Shown piece by piece: positions 23,665 to 30,266 of a DNA stretch of 30,266 nt. Each line of letters opens with the position of its first letter. Within the stretch, counting starts at the first letter, position 1. Made by a program: the position numbers and the translations under genes. Origin of the DNA: CAZTCJ01 sp964612085 (lineage in GTDB: Bacteria; Pseudomonadota; Alphaproteobacteria; JAJFIK01); assembly GCA_964612085.1 (NCBI GenBank), contig CAZTCJ010000044.1, positions 1 through 30,266 of the forward strand, in the 5' to 3' direction. The notes beneath the pieces are model-generated. The model saw nothing but the letters and a program-made list of their open reading frames with translations. It did no database searches and was not told the origin of the DNA.

Positions 23665-25899
23665 ATGAAAAATTTGGGTTCAGCGATCTCATTGATCGCG
23701 CTTATGACGGCACTTGCCGCTTGCGGTGCGGAGCAAGATCAGACCGAAGAAGCAAAACAGGCTGGTCAGGAAGACCAACTGGCAAGTGAAGACCAAAGCG
23801 TGACGGAACCACCGGCCGAGCAGACACCGGATGAAACCGCTGTGAGCGAGGCTGACCTCGCGGGCAATCCGTTCCTGATGGAATGGGATACGCCCTATGG
23901 CGTTCCGCCCTTCTCCCTAATTGAGGACGAGCACTATATGCCCGCCATCGAGGCGGGGATCCAAGAACTCCAGGGTGAGATCGCCGCCATTGTCGATAAT
24001 CCCGAGCCCGCCACGTTTGAGAACACGATCGTGGCGCTGGATCTTGTGGGCAGGCAGCTCGGCAAAGTCTCCGGCACCTTCAGCAACATCACGAATACGG
24101 ACACCAATGATACGCTGCGGGCGCTGGAAGCGGAGATCTACCCGATGCTGACCCGCGAATACAATAAAATTCAGTTCAATGAGGCTCTCTTCGAGCGGGT
24201 TAAGTCCGTATACGCCCAAAGAGAAGAGCTTGACCTCGATGAGCAGGACGCGCGCCTTCTCGAGCTGACCCATCGTGGCTTCGTGCGCGCCGGCGCGGCG
24301 CTTGACCCTGAAACCAAAGAACGGGTCGCCGCGATCAATGAAGAACTGTCCGGACTGACGACCGAATTCGGTCAGAACCTGCTTGCGGCGACGATCGGCT
24401 TCAAGCTGGAGATTACCGATCCCGCCGATCTCGGGGGCTTAAGCGACAGCTTCAAGGCCGCGATCAAAGTGGACGGCGAGGACAAATGGATCGTCGGGCT
24501 CAACCGCTCCCCGTTCGAGACCTTCATGACGCAATCGACAAACCGCGAGCTGCGCGAACAGCTCTTCAATGGCTATCGGTTGCGCGCGTCGGAGGGCGAG
24601 AAGGACAATGGTCCGCTGGCGATCAAAATCGCGCAGCTTCGGGCGGAGCGCGCCCAATTGATGGGCTATGCGTCCCATGCCCATTATCAGCTTGAAACCC
24701 GCATGGCGAAAACGCCGGAGGCGGCCGAGGAATTTCTCCTGCGCGTGTGGCGGCCCGGGCTGGAGCGGGCCCGCGAAGAACTTGCCGATATCCAGTCCCT
24801 GATTGAAGCCGATGGAAACACGTTCCAAGCGGCGGGGCATGACTGGTGGCATTATGCCGAGCGCGTGCGCCAGGACCGCTATGCCTTCGACGATGCGGCC
24901 CTTGCGCCCTATTTTGAGTTGAATGCCGTTCGTCAGGGGGCGTTCGATGTCGCGAACAAGCTCTTCGGCATCACCCTTGAGGAAGTCGAGACGCCGGTGT
25001 GGAACCCGGTGGTGACGACCTATGACGTCAAGAGTGAGGACGGCGAGCATCTCGGGCTCTTCATGATGGATATGTATGCCCGCGATTCCAAACGCGGCGG
25101 CGCCTGGATGAGCACCTACCGCGATGCGTCAGACGTGAACGGCAATCGCATCCGTCCTCTGGTCACGAACAATATGAATCTGATCGCACCGCCGGAGGGC
25201 GAGCCTACCTTGATGCGGTTCGATGAAGTGGAAACGCTCTATCATGAGTTTGGACACGGTCTGCATGGATTGATGACCCAGATCCGCTATGAGAATTTCT
25301 CCGGCGTCGACGGTCCCCGGGACTATACCGAGTTCCCCGCGCAGATCCTCGAGCACTGGGCCGGTCAGGAGCAGGTGCTCGCGGAGTATGCGAAACACTA
25401 TGAGACGGGCGAAGTCATCCCGAATGACCTCATCGAAAAGATGCGGAATGCCTCGACCTTCAATCAGGGCTTCAAGACCACGGAGTTCATTGCCGCCTCA
25501 CTGCTCGATCTGGCCTGGCACAGTCTGAGCCCGGAGGAAGCCGCCGCCATAACCGATGCCCGCGCCTTCGAGAAAGAGGTGCTGGACGGCTATGGGCTCC
25601 TGCCCGAGATTGAGCCGCGCTACCGTTCGCAGTATTTCGCCCATATCTTTGCTGGCGGCTATTCTGCGGGCTATTACGCCTATCTCTGGTCTGAAATTCT
25701 CGATGCGGACGGCTTTGTCGCCTTCGAGGAAACCGGGGACATCTATGATCCCGAGCTTGCCGGCCGGCTCAAAACCTGGATCTACGAGGCTGGAGGCCTG
25801 CGGGAGGCGGATGAGCTCTACCGCAACTTCCGCGGAAAGGACCCGGAAATCGAGCCTCTGCTGAGAATTCGCGGGCTCGACAATACCGACGGATCGTAA
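23665..25899 (+). CDS. dcp: M3-family peptidyl-dipeptidase, predicted lipoprotein
   Basis: This 744-residue zinc peptidase belongs to the thimet/Dcp group, which removes C-terminal dipeptides or cleaves short peptides. HEFGH at 527-531 provides two zinc ligands and the catalytic Glu; E556 in DYTEFPAQILEHW is the third ligand, with the spacing usual for this family. The later block YSAGYYAYLWSEILDAD is the conserved substrate-binding Tyr/Gly-rich region. The N-terminus is a lipoprotein signal: ALAAC with Cys20, followed by a Glu/Gln-rich linker (about 21-65) before the peptidase domain (FEAD-like start at about NPFLMEWDTPYGVPPF). E. coli Dcp and OpdA lack such a signal, so this form is likely bound to the periplasmic side of a membrane. 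GGAGGG precedes the ATG. It is transcribed alone. Confidence 0.92.
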   Translation: MKNLGSAISLIALMTALAACGAEQDQTEEAKQAGQEDQLASEDQSVTEPPAEQTPDETAVSEADLAGNPFLMEWDTPYGVPPFSLIEDEHYMPAIEAGIQELQGEIAAIVDNPEPATFENTIVALDLVGRQLGKVSGTFSNITNTDTNDTLRALEAEIYPMLTREYNKIQFNEALFERVKSVYAQREELDLDEQDARLLELTHRGFVRAGAALDPETKERVAAINEELSGLTTEFGQNLLAATIGFKLEITDPADLGGLSDSFKAAIKVDGEDKWIVGLNRSPFETFMTQSTNRELREQLFNGYRLRASEGEKDNGPLAIKIAQLRAERAQLMGYASHAHYQLETRMAKTPEAAEEFLLRVWRPGLERAREELADIQSLIEADGNTFQAAGHDWWHYAERVRQDRYAFDDAALAPYFELNAVRQGAFDVANKLFGITLEEVETPVWNPVVTTYDVKSEDGEHLGLFMMDMYARDSKRGGAWMSTYRDASDVNGNRIRPLVTNNMNLIAPPEGEPTLMRFDEVETLYHEFGHGLHGLMTQIRYENFSGVDGPRDYTEFPAQILEHWAGQEQVLAEYAKHYETGEVIPNDLIEKMRNASTFNQGFKTTEFIAASLLDLAWHSLSPEEAAAITDARAFEKEVLDGYGLLPEIEPRYRSQYFAHIFAGGYSAGYYAYLWSEILDADGFVAFEETGDIYDPELAGRLKTWIYEAGGLREADELYRNFRGKDPEIEPLLRIRGLDNTDGS

Positions 25900-25924
25900 G
25901 GCATCTCTCTCTTTCGATGCATGG

Positions 25925-25958
25925 CGCGCAGCCTAAGCCTAATACCCCAGGCTGCGCG
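25925..25958. terminator. Possible bidirectional terminator hairpin between convergent genes
   Basis: CGCGCAGCCT (25925-25934) and AGGCTGCGCG (25949-25958) form a perfect ten-pair stem with a 14-base loop, 26 bp after the M3 peptidase stop. The right arm encodes the last residues of the converging HupE-like gene. No T-run follows on either strand, so termination strength is uncertain. Confidence 0.5.
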
Positions 25959-26787
25959 TCACCGCCCACCACAGGCCGATGGCGGCAATGATAAGGGACA
26001 AGGGCACCGAAACCGTTCCCCGGTAAGTGTACCTTGAGCGCTTCAGAACCCGGTTCAGCGGCACACTGATCAAGGCGGCAACCACCACCACCGCCAATTG
26101 CCCGATCTCCACCCCGATATTGAAACCGATCAAAGCCGACCAGAACTGTTCGGGCGGCAAACCGACCTCGCCAATGAACCCGGCGAAACCCAGACCGTGT
26201 AACAGGCCAAAGCCAAACACGATGAGCGGCCGCCACGTCGTCATGTGACGGAAATAGACATTCTCCACCGCAACAAAGGCGATCGACGCGGCAATGAGCG
26301 GTTCGACGATCGTGCCCGGGACGTGAATAACGCCCGATGCGGCCAGCCCGAGCGTTGCCGTATGGGCAATGGTAAAGGCCGATATCTGAATAATCAGATG
26401 GCGCAAGCGTTGCGATGCGAGGAACAGGGCCAGGACGAACAGAATATGGTCCAAGCCCCCGGGCAAAATATGCTCAACGCCTATTTTCAGGAACAACCAG
26501 GCCGTGCTCAGCGGTGAGAGGACCTCTCCTTCCTCATCGAGAAGAGGGTGAGAGAGCGCCGCGTCGCTCCTGTTGGTCTCAGCGAGTTCGCGGCACAATT
26601 CAGGATCGATCCCGGAATCCGGTCCGCAAAAATCATCTTCAGGGTGGGCCTGTGCCGCTTCTATGCCGAAAAAAGCCGCAACGAGCAAAAGGACCGCAAT
26701 CGCCTGGAGGAGATACAGGCGACGCCGCGTCCGCTCCGTATACTGAGTGCGTGTTTTGATCTCTCTGCGCAAGCATGCCCCCATCAT
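25939..26787 (-). CDS. HupE/UreJ-like membrane protein, putative metal permease
   Basis: The protein has 282 residues from the ATG at 26787 (a second ATG follows at once; an upstream GTG at 26850 is unlikely because that stretch looks like promoter). A hydrophobic segment at about 24-47 ending EAAQA resembles a signal or first helix, followed by an acidic His/Cys-containing loop (HPEDDFCGPDSG). Then come the family hallmarks: FLKIGVEHILPGGLDHILF, FTIAHTATLGLA, EPLIAASIAFVAVENV and FGFGLLHGLGFAGF, with His and Asp residues inside membrane helices. HupE/UreJ relatives are linked to nickel uptake; this second subfamily is poorly characterised. Its position beside a zinc-responsive GTPase island raises the possibility of zinc transport, which is an inference only. 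Confidence 0.8.
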   Translation of the reverse strand: MMGACLRREIKTRTQYTERTRRRLYLLQAIAVLLLVAAFFGIEAAQAHPEDDFCGPDSGIDPELCRELAETNRSDAALSHPLLDEEGEVLSPLSTAWLFLKIGVEHILPGGLDHILFVLALFLASQRLRHLIIQISAFTIAHTATLGLAASGVIHVPGTIVEPLIAASIAFVAVENVYFRHMTTWRPLIVFGFGLLHGLGFAGFIGEVGLPPEQFWSALIGFNIGVEIGQLAVVVVAALISVPLNRVLKRSRYTYRGTVSVPLSLIIAAIGLWWAVTRSLGY

Positions 26788-26830
26788 GCCTCGACCGTGC
26801 CGAGGTGGCTGAAAATGGATCTGCGTCAGA

Positions 26831-26848
26831 TAGATAGCATAACATCGC
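26831..26848 (-). promoter_or_regulatory. Weak Zur-like site upstream of the HupE-like gene
   Basis: Read on the minus strand, GCGATGTTATGCTATCTA keeps the ATGTTAT half of a Zur box (general form GNNATGTTATAACATNNC), but the other half is poor. It lies 44-61 bp upstream of the chosen start. It could be a low-affinity site or a chance match. Confidence 0.25.
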
Positions 26849-27059
26849 ACTGCGCGCCTATGCCCGGGCGAAGGGGCGCTGTCACCAGCCTCAACGGTTC
26901 CGTTTTAAGACGTGCGGGGCCCGAACCGCCCTCCCCCAATGAGGACCCGATTGCGCCTGGCATGGGGCTTACGGCAACGGAACCAGCGGATCGGTCAAAC
27001 ACCGGCGGGGAAAAATGGCCATGGCCTTAAAACCAATGGTGTGCGGACTATTGTGGTCG

Positions 27060-27767
27060 TTACTGGTTGGGACCGATTGACCTGTCCTGCCAGGGCTCGG
27101 GGGAGACGGCGGAGCGTTGGTTGAGGCAGAGCAGCAATCGCGTTTGCCCTGTGTCTGCAACCGGCGGCGAGCGGTGCACGATACCGCGTCCCGGGCCTGC
27201 GCTGTTGCCCTTAAAAAAGGCGACATCGAAGGCCTCAAGACGCTCCAACGGTCCTTCATACTCTTTCTGGTCGTGCAAGGCCTGTTCGGCATGGGCGCTT
27301 TGGACCCATTCGGTCGCCGGCCCGAGATAGGTCGTCAGAAGACGGGCCTCGACATAGTCGCGGTGAAATCTCCAGCACGCATCGTGGATAATGCGCTCTA
27401 ACCGGACATCGACGAGATCGCTCCCGGTGATATCGGCGAACGCCGTGACGAGAGTATCGATGTCTTGAACAAGCAGATCGCGCATGTCGCCGCTGGACAT
27501 GCCGCAGGCATCGAGCTGCGGTTCCAAGGCTTGGCGCAGTTGGGCGGGTTGGACAAGAAAACGTGTGTCCGGCAGGTCCGACGGTTCGAGCTGCTCCATC
27601 CAGGTTTTCAGGTTTGAGGAAAGAACACGCCGCCAGATCACGAGGTCAATGTCCGGCTCCGCGATGGCGGCGAGACCGTCTACCGCCTCGCACAGCGCGA
27701 TACCCGTGTCCTGAGTAACGGCCTGTGCGGAGGGTTCCCTTTGCGCAAGGGCCGAGAGATCAGTCAT
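27060..27767 (-). CDS. DUF1826-family protein, zinc-island partner of COG0523 GTPase
   Basis: The protein has 235 residues and no membrane segment or signal, so it is probably cytoplasmic. IDLVIWRR and the central block RIIHDACWRFHRDYVEARLLTTYLGPATEWV (split as RIIHDACWRFHRDYVEAR and LLTTYLGPATEWV), then FFKGNSAGPGRGIVHRSPP, are the patterns I associate with DUF1826, a family often found next to CobW-type genes. Cys, His and Asp residues in IIHDACWRFH and IVHRSPP could bind metal, but this is not shown. The ATG overlaps the upstream GTPase stop as ATGA, so both are translated from one zinc-regulated transcript. The function is unknown. Confidence 0.8.
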   Translation of the reverse strand: MTDLSALAQREPSAQAVTQDTGIALCEAVDGLAAIAEPDIDLVIWRRVLSSNLKTWMEQLEPSDLPDTRFLVQPAQLRQALEPQLDACGMSSGDMRDLLVQDIDTLVTAFADITGSDLVDVRLERIIHDACWRFHRDYVEARLLTTYLGPATEWVQSAHAEQALHDQKEYEGPLERLEAFDVAFFKGNSAGPGRGIVHRSPPVADTGQTRLLLCLNQRSAVSPEPWQDRSIGPNQ

Positions 27768-28993
27768 GCTTGGTCAGCCCTCTTCCAGACCGGGAACGGG
27801 TCTTTCAGCTTTTTCCAGGCTTTGATGTCCATAGAGTCGCCGTCCCCAACAAGGCAGGCGTCAAGCTGCCGGCGGATCGCGGCTTCGTCCATATCCGTAG
27901 CCGTGCCGATAAAGACGATTTCCTGACGGCGATCCCCGAAGACAGGGTCCCAGACGCTGGCGATTTGGTCGCGCCATTCCGGATGATCCGGCCAGTGCTC
28001 TTTCGGAATATTCGCCCACCAAATCCCCATGGCTTCATTCCGGACAATCGCACCCGCCTGGCTCAGATCACCCACCCATTCCGGGCGCGTCGCCAGCCAG
28101 AAATGCCCCTTGGCGCGAATAACTCCTCGCCATTCGGAATTGATAAAGTTGTGAAACTTGAACGGATGGAATGGACGCCGCGCCCTGTACACGAAGCTGC
28201 GCACCCCATATTCTTCCGTCTCCGGCTTATGGTCTGCAAACCCGAAAAGCTCCTTTGCCCAAAGCGGATGGTCCTGGGCTTTGTCATGGTCGAACAGGCC
28301 GGTGTCGAGCACCTTCTCGAGGGGCACGCGCGACATATTGGTTTCGATAACATCCGCGTCGGCGTTGAGCGACCGGATGATCTTGCGTGCGGCGTCGAGC
28401 TGTTCGGGGGTAGCTGCGTCAATCTTGTTGAGGATGATCACGTCGGCGAACTCGATTTGATCGACCAGGAGATTGACGAGCGTGCGGTTGTCTTCTTCAC
28501 CGAGCGCTTCGCCCCGGTCGGTCAGAAAATCGGTGGAAGCGTAATCGCGCAACAGGTTCGCCGCATCAACGACCGTGACCATGGTGTCCAGGCGCGAGAC
28601 GTCGAGCAGGCTCTCGCCTTCTTCCGTACGGAAATTGAAAGTCGCCGCCACGGGGAGCGGTTCAGAGATGCCCGTTGATTCAATCAGGAGATAGTCGAAC
28701 CGGCCGTCTTCGGCGAGGTGCCGGACTTCCTTCAGCAGATCGTCCCGCAATGTGCAGCAAATGCAGCCATTGGTCATTTCAACCAGTGTCTCTTCCGTGC
28801 GGCTCAGATCGGCACCGCCGTCACGGATCAGATCCGCATCGATATTGACCTCGCTCATGTCGTTGACGATGACGGCGACGCGCTTGCCTTCCCGGTTATT
28901 GAGAATGTGGTTCATCAAGGTGGTCTTGCCGGCACCCAGAAAACCCGAGAGCACGGTGACGGGAAGTTTCGAATGTTGCAGAGGGCCGGTCAT
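27764..28993 (-). CDS. COG0523 (CobW/ZigA-like) GTPase, putative zinc metallochaperone
   Basis: The 409-residue protein has the Walker A motif GFLGAGKTT at 17-25, the metal-binding CxCC motif in NGCICCTL (C77, C79, C80), ESTG (Walker B region) and NKID for guanine recognition. The C-terminal domain has HPFKFHNFINSEWRGVIRAKG and FWLATRPEWVGDLSQAG, as in the ZigA/ZagA-like zinc-starvation subgroup. Such GTPases are thought to deliver zinc to client enzymes when it is scarce. GGAAGGA six bases before the ATG at 28993 fixes the start. The promoter at 29174-29201 carries a Zur box on its -10 element, so expression should rise on zinc depletion. It is followed by the DUF1826 gene with an ATGA overlap. 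Confidence 0.92.
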   Translation of the reverse strand: MTGPLQHSKLPVTVLSGFLGAGKTTLMNHILNNREGKRVAVIVNDMSEVNIDADLIRDGGADLSRTEETLVEMTNGCICCTLRDDLLKEVRHLAEDGRFDYLLIESTGISEPLPVAATFNFRTEEGESLLDVSRLDTMVTVVDAANLLRDYASTDFLTDRGEALGEEDNRTLVNLLVDQIEFADVIILNKIDAATPEQLDAARKIIRSLNADADVIETNMSRVPLEKVLDTGLFDHDKAQDHPLWAKELFGFADHKPETEEYGVRSFVYRARRPFHPFKFHNFINSEWRGVIRAKGHFWLATRPEWVGDLSQAGAIVRNEAMGIWWANIPKEHWPDHPEWRDQIASVWDPVFGDRRQEIVFIGTATDMDEAAIRRQLDACLVGDGDSMDIKAWKKLKDPFPVWKRADQA

Positions 28994-29114
28994 GGCAATC
29001 CTTCCAAACCTTGTCTTTTTACGCTTATCAGTGAGGGTCGATGCTGTCAGGACCCTAGGGGCCATACGCAATCACCGGTGTGGCCGTGACGCCCCTCATT
29101 ATTTGCATCGTATG

Positions 29115-29143
29115 CTTGCGCACGGCATTGGAAACCGTGCAAG
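29115..29143 (-). other. Leader hairpin in the GTPase 5' untranslated region
   Basis: CTTGCGCACGG and CCGTGCAAG pair over nine positions with a two-base bulge and a nine-base loop. The position is inside the predicted leader of the minus-strand GTPase transcript, just after the promoter. It could stabilise the RNA or attenuate transcription; no riboswitch class is recognised. Confidence 0.35.
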
Positions 29144-29168
29144 ACCGTTGAGCCTCGGAGCAAGACAT

Positions 29169-29186
29169 GTAATGTTATAACGTTAC
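29169..29186. promoter_or_regulatory. Zur box (zinc-uptake regulator operator)
   Basis: GTAATGTTATAACGTTAC is an 18-bp palindrome with a single mismatched pair and matches the proteobacterial Zur operator form GNAATGTTATAACATTNC at nearly every position. It lies over the -10 element of the minus-strand promoter, the usual placement for repression by zinc-bound Zur. The neighbouring COG0523 and DUF1826 genes are typical Zur targets, which supports the call. No zur gene is in the window. Confidence 0.88.
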
Positions 29187-29201
29187 GTTTATCGCTTGCA
29201 A
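29174..29201 (-). promoter_or_regulatory. Promoter of the COG0523-DUF1826 operon
   Basis: On the minus strand TTGCAA (-35, 29196-29201) and TATAAC (-10, 29174-29179) are 16 bases apart, a good sigma-70-type arrangement. The -10 hexamer is embedded in the Zur box. Transcription would start near 29166 and give a leader of about 170 bases. Confidence 0.6.
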
Positions 29202-29310
29202 GTGAGAACACCGCCGTTCCTGGCTTCCGTCCAGCGCACCCCTTGCTCGAAATGGATGGGACGTTTCCGCAAGGCCTCGGGGCCGCATGGCTTGATCTTG
29301 GAGCCTGTCG

Positions 29311-29997
29311 ATGACCAACGACCTGCTGGATGCATTCTCCAATCCCGATGCGGTGGCGCGCTACGCCGAAGGACCGCCACGGTACGTGCCCGGCTTCGCG
29401 GATCTGCACAGGATGACGATCCTTCTGCTTGAGGAGCGGATGCCTGAGACCGGGCGCATCCTTGTTGTTGGCGCTGGCGGTGGCCTGGAGCTGAAAGCCT
29501 TTGCAGAGGCGCAACCGGGATGGGCATTCGACGGTGTCGATCCGTCCGCTGAAATGTTGAGGCTGGCTGAACGTACACTGGGGTCGCTGGCCGCGCGCGT
29601 GCGCCTGCATGAGGGCGTCATCGATGATGCACCGTTGGGACCGTTCGATGCAGCCACGTATCTTCTAACCCTGCACTTTCTGGACCCGGAAGACCGCTTA
29701 CGCACGCTGACTGAAATCAGACGGCGCCTGAAACCGGAAGCGCCGCTTGTAACGGCCCATGCGAGTTTCCCCCAAGGTGGCGCAGAGCGGACAGCATGGC
29801 TGTCACGATACGCGGCGTTTGCTCTGGCGTCGGGCGCCGATCCGGATGAGGTCGGAAAAGCGCGCGCCGCCGTCGAGGCTCATTTGAATCTGCTCACCCC
29901 GGATCAGGATGAGGCGATCCTGCATGATGCCGGGTTTTCGTCCGTCAGCCTGTTCTACGCAGCTTTCACATGGCGGGGGTGGGTCGCCTACGCCTGA
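29311..29997 (+). CDS. Class I SAM-dependent methyltransferase in the zinc island
   Basis: The 228-residue protein has the SAM motif ILVVGAGGGLEL near residue 50, DGVDPSAEML (motif II), and ATYLLTLHFLDPEDRLRTLTEI with the following KPEAPLVTAHASF, typical of Methyltransf_25-type enzymes and of the group annotated as carboxy-SAM or tRNA cmo5U-like methyltransferases. No Cys/His zinc motif is visible. GGAG precedes the ATG. It starts 125 bp from the Zur box and is followed after 51 bp by a second COG0523 GTPase on the same strand, so it is probably in the zinc-starvation regulon. The substrate is unknown; a role as a client or zinc-free stand-in enzyme is speculation. Confidence 0.8.
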   Translation: MTNDLLDAFSNPDAVARYAEGPPRYVPGFADLHRMTILLLEERMPETGRILVVGAGGGLELKAFAEAQPGWAFDGVDPSAEMLRLAERTLGSLAARVRLHEGVIDDAPLGPFDAATYLLTLHFLDPEDRLRTLTEIRRRLKPEAPLVTAHASFPQGGAERTAWLSRYAAFALASGADPDEVGKARAAVEAHLNLLTPDQDEAILHDAGFSSVSLFYAAFTWRGWVAYA

Positions 29998-30048
29998 CCG
30001 CCAGCATTGACGCTATAGCTTTGTACGCTCCACTTCGAAAGGACCCCT

Positions 30049-30266
30049 ATGGAACGCGAGGATCTGGGAGGATCACCCGAACGATTGCCAATCTCGGTCC
30101 TGACCGGGTTTCTTGGCAGCGGTAAGACGACTGTTCTCAACTATCTGATCCAACAACCTGCGTTGAGCCGCACTCTTGTGCTCATCAACGAGTTCGGAGA
30201 GATCGGAATTGATCATGACCTCGTCGCGCACAGTCAGGATGACATCGTCATCGAAATGGCGAGCGG
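30049..30266 (+). CDS. COG0523 (CobW-like) GTPase, 5' part cut by window end
   Basis: Only 72 codons are visible. SVLTGFLGSGKTTVLNYL carries the Walker A motif (20-28) and LVLINEFGEIGIDHDLV is the switch region conserved in CobW-type GTPases. The metal-binding CxCC should lie just beyond the end of the window. AAAGGA precedes the ATG. The NEFGEIGIDHDL form differs from the NDMSEVNIDADL of the other GTPase in this window, so the two belong to different COG0523 subgroups and not to a recent duplication. Confidence 0.9.
   Translation, partial: MEREDLGGSPERLPISVLTGFLGSGKTTVLNYLIQQPALSRTLVLINEFGEIGIDHDLVAHSQDDIVIEMAS

Larger units (their letters stand above)
28994..29310. promoter_or_regulatory. 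Divergent control region of the zinc island
   Basis: This 317-bp non-coding stretch separates the minus-strand GTPase operon from the plus-strand methyltransferase-GTPase pair. It holds the Zur box, the minus-strand promoter and a leader hairpin, each listed separately, and a GGAG ribosome-binding site seven bases before 29311. A weak plus-strand TTGAGC (about 29149) with TAATGT 16 bases later may serve the other direction, which would put the same Zur box over both promoters. Confidence 0.6.

Noticed and set aside
1..30266. CRISPR arrays, insertion sequences, attachment sites, tRNA or rRNA genes
   Set aside because: No repeat arrays, transposase motifs, terminal inverted repeats or RNA-gene signatures were seen by eye; short or diverged ones could be missed.

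Overview
The window reads as GC-rich chromosomal DNA of a Gram-negative bacterium, most likely a proteobacterium and probably an alphaproteobacterium. This rests on a TolC/HlyD envelope system, a lipoprotein peptidase, a proteobacterial-type Zur operator with COG0523 GTPases and a DUF1826 protein, and tightly overlapped operons. No rRNA, tRNA, phage, transposase or CRISPR was recognised.

Layout. (1) 32-2464: a divergent pair, an M28-like membrane-anchored protein (-) and an exported PHB-depolymerase-like esterase (+). (2) 2439-6707 (-): a three-gene operon, ABC exporter-HlyD-TolC, in which the nucleotide-binding domain of the exporter has lost its ATPase motifs. (3) 7076-18603 (-): the centrepiece, pcs-mcr-meh-mct, four signature enzymes of the 3-hydroxypropionate (3-HP) bi-cycle known from Chloroflexus. 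(4) 18902-22885 (-): a translationally coupled operon of a phytanoyl-CoA-dioxygenase-like oxygenase, two SAM methyltransferases and an MFS transporter, which looks like small-molecule tailoring plus export. (5) 22886-23664: a gene-poor stretch with a possible decayed reading frame. (6) 23665-25899 (+): an M3 peptidyl-dipeptidase predicted to be a lipoprotein, converging on (7) a HupE/UreJ-like membrane protein (-). (8) 27060-30266: a zinc-responsive island. A near-perfect Zur box sits on the promoter of a COG0523 GTPase-DUF1826 operon (-), and diverges from a methyltransferase and a second COG0523 GTPase (+) that runs off the end of the window.

How the genes work together. Mcr reduces malonyl-CoA to 3-hydroxypropionate and Pcs converts that to propionyl-CoA. 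Mct and Meh convert mesaconyl-C1-CoA to mesaconyl-C4-CoA and then to citramalyl-CoA, which belong to the second, glyoxylate-assimilating turn. Clustering of the two halves suggests CO2 fixation or co-assimilation through the bi-cycle outside Chloroflexota. Mcl, Mch, Smt and the acetyl-CoA/propionyl-CoA carboxylases are not in this window, so the pathway cannot be called complete from this DNA.
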